Source: CAZMFZ01 sp964565665 (GTDB taxonomy: Bacteria; Bacteroidota; Bacteroidia; Cytophagales; UBA9547). Taken from it: a stretch of 18,110 nucleotides of DNA. The notes beneath the pieces are model-generated. The model did no database searches. It worked only from the letters and a program-made list of their open reading frames with translations, and had not been told where the DNA came from. This document shows, in pieces, positions 1-7,002 of the stretch (within the stretch, counting starts at the first letter, position 1; the number at the start of each line of letters is the position of its first letter). The translations under genes and the position numbers were made by a program. Location: contig CAZMFZ010000078.1 in the NCBI GenBank assembly GCA_964565665.1, positions 1-18,110 on the forward strand, written 5' to 3'.

Positions 1-108
1 TAATCTGGCTGGGCTACTAATTTTCATCTCCACAAAATTGATGATTTTTGGGAAAGAATCAAGCTGCTTACGGTCATACGCATTTCGTGTGGGAACAATT
101 CTAACCAT
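1..108 (-). CDS. N-terminal part of an unrecognised protein, cut by window start
   Basis: The minus strand is open from an ATG at 108-106 to the window edge, giving 36 codons. The peptide starts MVRIVPTRNAYDRKQLDSF and goes on with KIINFVEMKISSPARL, an ordinary soluble-protein composition. I do not recognise the family. It would be divergently transcribed from the nucleotidyltransferase gene at 241, with about 130 bases between them. Just upstream of the ATG, on the minus strand, AGGGT and GCCCT could form a short hairpin around GAAAA. A plus-strand reading frame of 63 codons overlaps here but looks less protein-like. The call is modest because only 36 codons are visible. Confidence 0.4.
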   Translation of the reverse strand, partial: MVRIVPTRNAYDRKQLDSFPKIINFVEMKISSPARL

Positions 109-160
109 TAGGGCTTTTCACCCTCAGCATGATTGCGTGTCACAATTATTGCAATACTTA

Positions 161-191
161 TTTCAGATTACGATTTTCACAGTTAGTTTTG
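161..191 (+). promoter_or_regulatory. Candidate Bacteroidota-type promoter for the nucleotidyltransferase gene
   Basis: TAGTTTTG at 184-191 matches the Bacteroidota -7 consensus TAnnTTTG exactly. TTTC at 161-164, 19 bases upstream, is one base off the -33 TTTG element. The start codon at 241 would follow a leader of roughly 40-45 bases. Assigned by pattern only. Confidence 0.4.
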
Positions 192-240
192 GAGTAAATA
201 TCATTGTAACTAATAATTCTAATTTTTAAATCTATATCAA

Positions 241-1143
241 ATGAAACCGACACTTCTTGTACTTGCAGCCGGAATGAGCAGCCGCTATGGCGGAGGATTA
301 AAACAAATTGACCCAATTGGCCCCACGGGTGAAATCATTATCGATTATTCGATTCACGATGCCATAAAAGCCGGCTTTGGCAAGGTGGTTTTTGTGATAC
401 GCCACAGTATTGACCAAGCATTTAAGGAGGCGATAGGTAATAAATATAAAGGTATTGAAGTGGCCTATGCGTATCAGGAAATGGATATGCTACCCTCAGG
501 ATTGGAGCGTGATGTTGCTTACAGGTTAAAACCTTGGGGAACTGCCCATGCCGTATGGTGTGCCAGAAATGTAATCACTGAGCCATTTGCCATTATCAAT
601 GCCGATGATTTTTATGGATATTCTGCCTTCAAACAAGTAGCTGATTTTTTAATAGGGAATAAAGACGACAATACCTATGCTATAGCAGGCTACCAAATGA
701 AATACACCATGAGCGAAGAAGGTTCGGTAAATCGTGGTGTGTGCGAAACTGATAAAGAGGGCAACTTGGTAGGCATTGTGGAAAGAACCGACATCTTCAC
801 TACACCAACTGAAATATATTCTGAATCAAGTGGCAGCAAAATTGTATTTACTGGCGAAGAACCAGTTTCAATGAATTTCATGGGCTTCAAACCCCAAATA
901 TTCACCCAAATGGAAGCCTATTTCAGGAATTTCTTAGCTGAAATAGGCAACGACCCTAAGAAGGAGTTTTTTATTCCCTTACTTCTCAATCATTTGGTGA
1001 AAACAGGCGAATCAAAAATAAAAGTATTGGATGTGAAAGAAGAATGGATTGGCATTACCTACGCAGCCGATAAGGAAAAAGCCGCTGCCAGCATTAAGAA
1101 ATTGGTAGATGCAGGAAAATATCCTTTGAACTTGTGGAAATAG
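241..1143 (+). CDS. Sugar-phosphate nucleotidyltransferase-like protein
   Basis: A 300-residue protein of the NTP-transferase (GT-A fold) superfamily, whose members couple a sugar-1-phosphate to an NTP to make NDP-sugar. The N-terminal nucleotide-binding signature LAAGMSSRYGGGLKQ lies at residues 8-22; the family pattern is LAAGxGxR followed by a conserved Lys. PWGTAHAVW at 99-107 matches the loop that contacts the base. INADDFYG at 119-126 carries the Asp of the metal site. SMNFMGF (210-216) and EWIGITYAADK (268-278) are later conserved patches. It looks full length, starts at the first ATG after a promoter-like site, and ends in TAG. No sugar kinase or other pathway gene is adjacent, so the substrate cannot be named. 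The superfamily is clear; the specific reaction is not. Confidence 0.85.
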   Translation: MKPTLLVLAAGMSSRYGGGLKQIDPIGPTGEIIIDYSIHDAIKAGFGKVVFVIRHSIDQAFKEAIGNKYKGIEVAYAYQEMDMLPSGLERDVAYRLKPWGTAHAVWCARNVITEPFAIINADDFYGYSAFKQVADFLIGNKDDNTYAIAGYQMKYTMSEEGSVNRGVCETDKEGNLVGIVERTDIFTTPTEIYSESSGSKIVFTGEEPVSMNFMGFKPQIFTQMEAYFRNFLAEIGNDPKKEFFIPLLLNHLVKTGESKIKVLDVKEEWIGITYAADKEKAAASIKKLVDAGKYPLNLWK

Positions 1144-1204
1144 CTTTTCATTCCGTTCAAAACCATTTTATGTCAATTAAAGGATTGTCTAAATTCTAAT
1201 AGAT

Positions 1205-1777
1205 ATGGAAGCAATAAACAACGAATCACTGACCAAATTTTCTGGGGGACAAACAGGGATTTGGAAGGTGATTTCTATGGGAGCAATTGCAGGTCAATCA
1301 CTTGAACAAGTGAATAGACTTGAAATTTTGAACTTTGATAGCAAAGTCACACAGAACGAAAGTAAATGGTAATTAAAAGGCATTTCAAGCAATATGAGAT
1401 ATACCAATCGTGACGAAAAGAATACGCTTGACATAACGCCTTCAGTTCTTGGGAAACCTGATTATAAATATGCTGCTTTTATTCCTATAAAAAAATCAAA
1501 TGAGTGGTGGTTGCTGACACAAGATGAACGAAGAAATATTTTTGAAGAACAATCCAAACACATCAATTATAGTCTCAAATATTTAACCAATGTTTCAAGA
1601 AAACTATATCATTCAAGAAACATTGGAGAAGCTTTTGACTTTCTAACATGGTTTGAATTTGATCCATAACATGTTGACCAGTTTAACGAGTTAGTAGAAT
1701 ACTTACGACAAACCGAAGAGTGGAAATATGTAATAAGGGAAATAGACATAAGACTGGAAAAAGAAGATGAAGAGTAG
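1205..1777 (+). pseudogene. cld: Chlorite dismutase family protein (short, Nitrobacter-type), broken by two in-frame TAA codons
   Basis: One 191-codon frame runs from ATG 1205 to TAG 1775-1777, interrupted by TAA at codons 56 (1370-1372) and 155 (1667-1669). Read through, it matches the short dimeric chlorite dismutases of the Nitrobacter type. FSGGQTGIWKVIS opens the protein, then SKW-stop-LKGISSNMRY, PIKKSNEWWLLTQDERR (94-110), FLTWFEFDP-stop-HVDQF and TEEWKYVIREIDIRL. The proximal heme ligand fits H119, and the distal Arg that marks chlorite-degrading members fits R132, exactly 13 residues later as in characterised enzymes. From memory, the Nitrobacter protein has Gln and Glu at the two stop positions, so CAA to TAA and GAA to TAA would each explain one. 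Two TAAs in an otherwise clean frame suggest recent inactivation. Heme-dependent chlorite detoxification is the family role; product activity here is doubtful. Confidence 0.82.
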
Positions 1778-1783
1778 GCCTAA

Positions 1784-1933
1784 TTTTATGGGGCCATGCT
1801 ACCCGGGGTTGCATTTCAAATGCTGCTCTCAAGCGATGTCGACAGAATGTTTTATGTGGCTGCACCATTGTGTGTGCTCCTTATTTCGATGGGAATAGAT
1901 CGCCTGTTTAGCAAATACAATATGCTTGCGTGA
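1784..1933 (+). pseudogene. Possible C-terminal remnant of a polytopic membrane protein
   Basis: Directly after the chlorite dismutase remnant, an open stretch of 49 codons encodes a peptide starting FYGAMLPGVAFQ, then DVDRMFYVAAPLCVLLISM and GIDRLFSKY before a TGA. It resembles the last transmembrane segment of a polytopic protein, for example the D-x-x-R-x-x-x-x-x-x-P pattern seen near the end of dolichyl-phosphate-mannosyltransferase-like glycosyltransferases. The first ATG is at 1796, and no upstream portion of such a gene is visible. The bases here look richer in G and C than their surroundings. It could be a short real peptide or chance; the remnant reading is an inference. Confidence 0.25.
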
Positions 1934-2020
1934 AAAGTACTCTTTGTTGCCTGAAAGATTACCCCATTTGATGCTGCCTTGAAAACCACTAGCCCAACAT
2001 CTTTTTTTGTACCTTTCATA

Positions 2021-2060
2021 GAAAAAACAAGGAGTATATGAAACAACTTCATATACTCCT
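2021..2060 (-). terminator. Rho-independent terminator after the deoR-type gene
   Basis: AGGAGTATATGAA (2030-2042) and TTCATATACTCCT (2048-2060) form a perfect 13-bp stem with a 5-base loop. Read on the minus strand, the stem is followed by TTGTTTTTTC, which makes it a terminator for minus-strand transcripts. It lies 79 bases past the stop of the DeoR-type gene at 2139, and may close the whole minus-strand series that begins at 8979. Confidence 0.75.
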
Positions 2061-2138
2061 CTATACCTCCATCAATTACAGCAGCTTTCAACACTTATCA
2101 ACTATTTTATACCATTCTAGATTTCGTTTTGATGTATT

Positions 2139-2915
2139 TTAAACCAACACTATTTTAGCCTTTACATTTTCTAGATTATAATAGTAATGGTTTTCTTCAC
2201 TTTGATTTGTGATTATATAATTCAAATCACTCCAATTACATAGTTTGCACATATTTCGTTTGCCAAATTTGCTATGGTCGGCAAGCAATACTATTATATC
2301 TGATTGCGAAATAATGGCTTGTTCACTTTCTACTACTAATTGATTGGAATTAGAGGGTCCCTCTTCATCTAAAGCCCCACAAGATAAAAATGCCCATTTA
2401 GCATTATAAAATTTTATATTTTGGTTGGCTTGAGGGCCAACAAGCAGCCCTGATTCTGGGTATAACATTCCACCTGTTAAAAATACCTCTGCCCCTTTTT
2501 TCTCTATTTTGTCTTTATCAATCTGATAGGCAATTAGTATGGAGTTTGTAATTATTCTGATTCGTTTGTTTGCCAAAAAAGAAGCCATTTGAAAGGTAGT
2601 GCTTCCGCCATCTATCATTACCACATCACCATCTTGCACCAATAATGCCGCTTTTTCAGCAATTTTTAGCTTTTCAGCAGTAGCTTGTGCTTGTCTGTAT
2701 GCCAAAGGCAACATACTATTTTCAACCGTATATTGCGATTTTTTAATAATGCCTCCCCAGGTTTTATCAGCCAAAGCTTGTTCTGCCAAATCGTTGAAAT
2801 CTCTTCGAATAGTAGCGGGAGAAGCTTCAAATAATCGGCTTGCATTTTCTACTATTAACTCCCCTTCTTTTTCAAGATAGGCTAAAATGCTGCGATGTCT
2901 CTGTCCTTGTGTCAA
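2139..2915 (-). CDS. DeoR/GlpR-family transcriptional regulator
   Basis: A 258-residue sugar-responsive DNA-binding regulator. Residues 1-55 form the DeoR-type winged helix; the recognition helix region is FEASPATIRRDFNDL (29-43). The C-terminal sensor domain has the usual phosphosugar-pocket patches: IDGGSTTFQMA (101-111), ITNS (122-125), LTGGML (146-151), SGLLVGP (155-161) and LLADHSKFGKR (210-220). The start is a TTG at 2915-2913, since no ATG lies near the expected N-terminus and the TTG start gives the normal family beginning. A perfect 11-base palindrome GGTTTTAAACC (2927-2937), 11 bases upstream of the start, could be an autoregulatory site. No sugar catabolic operon is adjacent, so the effector is unknown. 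The regulated target might be the upstream minus-strand genes, but that is a guess. Confidence 0.9.
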   Translation of the reverse strand: MTQGQRHRSILAYLEKEGELIVENASRLFEASPATIRRDFNDLAEQALADKTWGGIIKKSQYTVENSMLPLAYRQAQATAEKLKIAEKAALLVQDGDVVMIDGGSTTFQMASFLANKRIRIITNSILIAYQIDKDKIEKKGAEVFLTGGMLYPESGLLVGPQANQNIKFYNAKWAFLSCGALDEEGPSNSNQLVVESEQAIISQSDIIVLLADHSKFGKRNMCKLCNWSDLNYIITNQSEENHYYYNLENVKAKIVLV

Positions 2916-2963
2916 ATTACAGTCTCGGTTTTAAACCTTTACAATCTAATTATGCAATCATTT

Positions 2964-3428
2964 TCACTTGGTAATTCCCATCAAATCTCCGAAAAAATAC
3001 AAAGTAAAAGTGATGCTCACACCCCAAAATAATGCCGCTACAAACATGTAAAACCATATTTTATATAACGGAACGCCAAACGACACCACAATAGCTGTGC
3101 CGCCAATGGGTGTGAAAAGTATGGGTGTAAGTGCTGCTACACCTGTAATTCCGTACTTATTCCAAACTTTTACAATCTTTCGGTTTTTCTTGCTGAAAAT
3201 TGGTTTTTTCTTAAGGAATTGAACTAGAAGTTTATTTCTAATCCATAAGCCACAAGTAGAAACTATTACCACAGAAATCATCATTCCTAATATGGTAAAA
3301 AAAATTGTTTCGAAAATGGTTAAATGAAGGGTAAATCCTGCCAAAGGACCGCCCACAAACTTCAACATACTAAATATCAATACGGAAAGCCATTTGTAAA
3401 TATTCCCTAGCCAATCTATTGTCAACAT
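2964..3428 (-). CDS. Small DedA/SNARE-associated-like integral membrane protein
   Basis: A 154-residue protein with about four hydrophobic segments (roughly residues 10-27, 38-61, 95-119 and 123-147). The stretch KYGITGVAALTPILFTPIGG (91-110) resembles the re-entrant, proline-containing segment of DedA-like and small multidrug export (YqaA-like) proteins. A basic loop (FLKKKPIFSKKNRK, 71-84) separates the two halves and should face the cytoplasm. It is in the inner membrane; transport or lipid handling is typical of the superfamily, but a substrate cannot be read from sequence. It starts 90 bases after the stop of the SDR gene and ends 48 bases before the DeoR-type start, so co-transcription with both is plausible. 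Confidence 0.7.
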   Translation of the reverse strand: MLTIDWLGNIYKWLSVLIFSMLKFVGGPLAGFTLHLTIFETIFFTILGMMISVVIVSTCGLWIRNKLLVQFLKKKPIFSKKNRKIVKVWNKYGITGVAALTPILFTPIGGTAIVVSFGVPLYKIWFYMFVAALFWGVSITFTLYFFGDLMGITK

Positions 3429-3518
3429 ACTACTTCATTTAGGCTCAAATATCGCCATTAATAATGAGTGTTTTGTGTGTTAGACTCGAGGAAAGGAATA
3501 TTTCAAAAGGAATTTCTA

Positions 3519-4490
3519 TTATTTCCGCTCTATTGTGTGGCAAGCCCAATTGATAGTTTCCTGGATTGGCCTATATTGAAAACCAAATGCGGATTTGAAT
3601 TTTTGATTGTTGTATCTGAAATCAGCTGCAGAAATGGTTATGGTCTCTTTGTTTACAAACCTCCTTTGGAGATAAAAAGGGACAATAATTTTCAAAATAT
3701 AATATAAAATTAAAGCGATATTTTTAGATAGCTTTATAAAAGGAGGCTTTTTGTCAAAGCCCAAAGCGATTTGAGTGAAAAAGTTAAAATAACTCATATT
3801 ATCCCCACTAATAATATATCGCTCATGGCTGATATTTGATTTAAGAAGTAGCCAAGCCGCCTCTGCCACATCTCGCACATCTACCAAATTAGTGGTTCCT
3901 GTGGGATAGAAAGCCATGCCTTCGTATATATTTTTGAATATTTTCGTGCTGGATTTATTCCAATCTCCAGGCCCAAGCACTACCGAAGGGTTTAGGATTG
4001 CAGCGTTGAGACCTTCCTCTGTTGCTCTCCACACTTCCAGCTCGGCTGCATATTTCGATTTGGCATATTGTGAATTTAGGTCTGATTCTACCCAAAGTGT
4101 GTTTTCATCTGTTAAATTAACTTTAGGATCACGCCCAATGGCTGCAATAGAACTTAGATAGATAAGTTTTTTACAGTTTTTCTTCAAAGCAATGTTTACT
4201 ACATTTTTAGTGCCTTCTACATTTACTTTAAATAATGTATCGATGCCTACATCGCCAAACGAAACCACAGCGGCACAGTGGATTACTTCCTCTATTCCTT
4301 CATAAGCTTTTTCAAGCAATGGAATATCTAAAATATCGCCTTCGAATACTTCAATTTTATCAATAATATCGGATAGTGAAGATAAATCGGCATTTTTTCT
4401 GGTTAGTATCCGTACAGATTGGCCTTCTAAAACACACTTGTGGGCGATGAAACTACCTATCAATCCATTGGCCCCGGTAATTAAAATCAT
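3519..4490 (-). CDS. NAD-dependent epimerase/dehydratase (extended SDR)
   Basis: A 323-residue Rossmann-fold oxidoreductase. The NAD(P)-binding motif GANGLIG is at residues 6-12, the acidic DIL patch at 52-54, and the serine region YLSSIAAIG at 111-119. The catalytic pair is YAKSK at 142-146, and NPSVVLGPGD at 167-176 is the substrate-side loop. This arrangement resembles the dihydroflavonol reductase / 3-beta-hydroxysteroid dehydrogenase / nucleoside-diphosphate-sugar epimerase group. Residues 256-275 are hydrophobic and could associate with the membrane. It begins 54 bases after the stop of the repeat-protein gene and likely belongs to the same transcript. Substrate unknown. Confidence 0.88.
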   Translation of the reverse strand: MILITGANGLIGSFIAHKCVLEGQSVRILTRKNADLSSLSDIIDKIEVFEGDILDIPLLEKAYEGIEEVIHCAAVVSFGDVGIDTLFKVNVEGTKNVVNIALKKNCKKLIYLSSIAAIGRDPKVNLTDENTLWVESDLNSQYAKSKYAAELEVWRATEEGLNAAILNPSVVLGPGDWNKSSTKIFKNIYEGMAFYPTGTTNLVDVRDVAEAAWLLLKSNISHERYIISGDNMSYFNFFTQIALGFDKKPPFIKLSKNIALILYYILKIIVPFYLQRRFVNKETITISAADFRYNNQKFKSAFGFQYRPIQETINWACHTIERK

Positions 4491-4544
4491 TTTTTAAAAT
4501 TCTAACATTATGAGTCACTGAGAATTCAGTTGCGATTTTCACAG

Positions 4545-6749
4545 CTATTTCTTTTCTTTTGTGGCGTCTTCTTCTGTCGTTTCTTCTTCCGATTTCTCTT
4601 CGTTTTTTATTTTACCTTCCGTGGCCTTGCTTTCTTTAGCTTGGATTGTAAATCCAACATCTCCTTCACGTGTTTTCGATTCCCAAATCTGGTATTCTCG
4701 CTCATCGTAGCGTGGCCTAGGCAATGGTTGTTGCATATATTTTGGATCTTCTTTTTCCCTATGTTGGCGATATTTTTTTATCATTCGTTTTCTCAACCGC
4801 TCTTTTGCTTCTATTGATTTGCTATCTTTTGCTTCTATGTACACAGCACTTGGGTGGTTGCTTCGGGTACGTTTGGTTACTATCATATCACCTTCATACC
4901 AAGTAGCTTTTCTGGATTTTTCTCGCAAGGTCGATTTCTTTTTCTCTAAACTTATAGTGAGAATATCACCAGTGTTGCTATAAATATCTTTATCGAGGGC
5001 TATCATTTTATCTTTATTCTTTTTGAGAACATTGTAATCTATTTTACCTCTGTAATCTTTTATTTTCTCATTTTGCTCTTTCCATCGATTTCGCATATCC
5101 ATATACGAACCAATAATATCGCCCGTATTTTTTGCTATTTCAGCTTCTTTTTCTTTTCTAAGGTTTTCTCTGTCTTTCAATATGCCATAATCAAAAGTGC
5201 CTCTATATTCTTTCACATCTTTTGCACTTTCTTTTTCAATGTCTTTCATTTTCTGATACCGGCCTACAATATCACCTTGGCTGCTACCCATTTCTTTGTC
5301 CAATTCCTTTTGGTGGGCCGCTCGCTTGGCTAATATATTGTAATCAAGATTGCCCTTATAATCTCTTACTTTGCCTGCATTTTTCTTTTCAGCATCTTTC
5401 ATTTGCTGATACACGCCTACAATATCTCCTACATTTGAGCCAATTTCATCGTTCGAATTTCTCATTTTTTCTCTAACTTCCCCTAACTTTCCGTAGTCGA
5501 TATTGCCTCTATAATTTGATTGTATAGTAACGTCAGCCAAAGATTTGGGAGCAATTGGAATTACCAGATCAGTAGATGAATTATCCGTTTTACCAGTACT
5601 TTTATGTTCGTAATTTCCTTCATAAGTGGTCATGTGCGTAACATCATCTTTCGAATTGGCAAGCATCGGAATCACAAGTGATGTAGATGAATTGTTGGCA
5701 ATGCCTTCGCTTCTAGGCTGAAGTTTACCTTCATAAGTAGTCATGTGGGTAACATCATCTTTCGAATTGGCAAGCATCGGAATCACAAGTGATTTAGAAG
5801 AATTATTGGCAATGCCTTCGCTTCTAGGTTCTCTATCGCCCTGAAACCCTGTTTCAGCAGCAGATTTAATTCCTCTCTGGGGTACAGGAACGCCCGACAC
5901 GGCTACTCCGCCACGTTTGGCTTCTTCACGGGGCGGTTTTATATTGTATTGATGTTCAAGTAATTCATTACCTGTGGCTTTTTGCACAGTATTGGATTGT
6001 TGCTTGCGTAGCTGTTTGGGGTTTTTCTCCAACTCCGGAGCTGTAATGCCATAGCTCACATAATCATTTGGCGATGGCGGATATGGATTGCCGTTTTGAT
6101 TGGCAATGTTTTGTGCTGCCGACTTGGCAGCCATCCGTTTTTTATCATTCACTCTTTTTTGTGGGGTAGATACTATCTTCTGGGCATCATTGCTTTGCTC
6201 AGTCACGGCAATATCAGTTAATCCTGTAGGTTGGTTTTGTTCGGCCGATTTTGCACTTCTTTGGCTTGGCGAAATGCCGCCTTTCAAATTACCACCTTTT
6301 TTAGCTTCTTTTCGAGGTGGTTTTATATTGTTGGTATTAGCTATAGTAACATCGCCAGTGAGTTGTTGTTGATTTACTGATTTTTGCTTGGTTATTGCTT
6401 TGGAATTTTTTTCTACTGTTGGGGCAGAAATGCCGTAGCTAATGTAATCGTTTGGCGATGGTGGAACCGATACGCCATTCGTCCTGGCTATATTTTGCTT
6501 CTTCGATTTTGCCTTATATATTTTTTTCTTGTTTTTCTTTTTCTTAGGAGTAGATATGGTCTTTTGAGCCGCACTGGTTTGTTGGTTTACCACATAACCA
6601 GGGGAGCCTGTGGGTTGGTTTTGTTCAGTAGATTTAATAAATCCTCTTTTGGGAGGTTGATAGGTTTTTTGTTGTTGTGGAAAGGCTAAAAATGATATTA
6701 ATAGTTCAGCACAAAGGAAAAAAGTAGCAAGTATTTTATTAGTCTCCAA
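4545..6749 (-). CDS. Large secreted repeat protein with phased YxG motifs, function unknown
   Basis: A 734-residue protein I do not recognise. Residues 1-24 look like a signal peptide (hydrophobic core about 6-22, then FPQQQ), so it is probably periplasmic or surface-located. Three repeat series follow. Two tandem copies of about 128 residues carry PPSPNDYxSYGI (96-107 and 224-235) and NIKPPRxEAKxGG (141-153 and 269-281). Next are three copies of a 37-residue unit with NNSSxSLVIP. Last are four copies of a 51-residue unit pairing YxGxxDY with GDIxG (GDI at 441, 492, 543 and 594). YxG tyrosines fall at 339, 376, 413, 464, 515, 566 and 618. The last 100 residues are highly charged and Lys/Glu-rich. 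It starts 4 bases after the lipoprotein stop, so the two are surely co-transcribed. No enzyme motif or sorting domain is seen. Confidence 0.85.
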   Translation of the reverse strand: METNKILATFFLCAELLISFLAFPQQQKTYQPPKRGFIKSTEQNQPTGSPGYVVNQQTSAAQKTISTPKKKKNKKKIYKAKSKKQNIARTNGVSVPPSPNDYISYGISAPTVEKNSKAITKQKSVNQQQLTGDVTIANTNNIKPPRKEAKKGGNLKGGISPSQRSAKSAEQNQPTGLTDIAVTEQSNDAQKIVSTPQKRVNDKKRMAAKSAAQNIANQNGNPYPPSPNDYVSYGITAPELEKNPKQLRKQQSNTVQKATGNELLEHQYNIKPPREEAKRGGVAVSGVPVPQRGIKSAAETGFQGDREPRSEGIANNSSKSLVIPMLANSKDDVTHMTTYEGKLQPRSEGIANNSSTSLVIPMLANSKDDVTHMTTYEGNYEHKSTGKTDNSSTDLVIPIAPKSLADVTIQSNYRGNIDYGKLGEVREKMRNSNDEIGSNVGDIVGVYQQMKDAEKKNAGKVRDYKGNLDYNILAKRAAHQKELDKEMGSSQGDIVGRYQKMKDIEKESAKDVKEYRGTFDYGILKDRENLRKEKEAEIAKNTGDIIGSYMDMRNRWKEQNEKIKDYRGKIDYNVLKKNKDKMIALDKDIYSNTGDILTISLEKKKSTLREKSRKATWYEGDMIVTKRTRSNHPSAVYIEAKDSKSIEAKERLRKRMIKKYRQHREKEDPKYMQQPLPRPRYDEREYQIWESKTREGDVGFTIQAKESKATEGKIKNEEKSEEETTEEDATKEKK
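5617..5828 (-). repeat. Two near-identical 101-base direct repeats, period 111 bases
   Basis: Bases 5617-5717 and 5728-5828 are direct repeats with about five mismatches, spaced 111 bases (37 codons) apart. They encode two of the 37-residue units of the repeat protein. Nucleotide identity this high, against clear divergence of the third unit, points to a recent in-frame duplication and likely copy-number variation between strains. Confidence 0.85.
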
Positions 6750-6753
6750 TGCT

Positions 6754-6990
6754 TTAGAAAATTCGGGCGTTACTTTTGCGATCGTACATATTTTTATTCT
6801 TTTTCTTTACAATTAAGCCAGTTTTATTGTCTTTATTGTGTCGAAAACCACCTTGAAATTGTCCTGTAGAATCAATTTGTACATTGGGCTTGCTTCCATA
6901 AGCAGGGCAAGGGTATTGTTTGGTGCTACAAGAAGGTAGATATAAAAATGAAATTAATATGCTCAACAATAAATAGTAGGTTAGTCGCAT
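6754..6990 (-). CDS. Small lipoprotein (CPAYG type)
   Basis: A 78-residue protein with an N-terminal hydrophobic stretch (residues 5-18) ending in the lipobox LPSC, the lipidated Cys being residue 21. The mature part is about 58 residues: STKQYPCPAYGSKPN, an acidic patch, GGFRHN, and a lysine-rich tail with MYDRKSNARIF. There is one further Cys at residue 27. It should be anchored in the outer or inner membrane after signal peptidase II processing. It starts 12 bases after the E1 stop and ends 4 bases before the repeat-protein start, so all three form one tight operon. Function unknown; a partner for the secreted repeat protein is a reasonable inference. Confidence 0.8.
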   Translation of the reverse strand: MRLTYYLLLSILISFLYLPSCSTKQYPCPAYGSKPNVQIDSTGQFQGGFRHNKDNKTGLIVKKKNKNMYDRKSNARIF

Positions 6991-7002
6991 ATAACAAAAC
7001 TA

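Noticed and set aside
171..182. Shared 12-mer CGATTTTCACAG at 171-182 and 4533-4544 with similar flanks
   Set aside because: Only two copies, with about 20 bases of imperfect similarity and no common context; chance in AT-rich DNA is likely.
38..229. Plus-strand open frame of 63 codons upstream of the nucleotidyltransferase gene
   Set aside because: No recognisable motif, it overlaps a more protein-like minus-strand frame and runs through the likely promoter at 161-191.
1205..1777. TAA read through as an amino acid (stop-codon reassignment or recoding) in cld
   Set aside because: Many genes in the window end with TAA or TAG, frames of 600-730 codons contain no internal TAA, and no recoding hairpin was seen at the two sites. 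Simple nonsense mutations explain it.
1852..2094. Minus-strand frame of 80 codons downstream of the DeoR-type gene
   Set aside because: It runs through the 13-bp terminator hairpin and opposite the membrane-protein remnant, and shows no family features.
5617..5828. CRISPR-like regularly spaced repeat
   Set aside because: The repeats are 101 bases, in frame within a long coding sequence, and separated by only 10 bases; they are tandem protein repeats.
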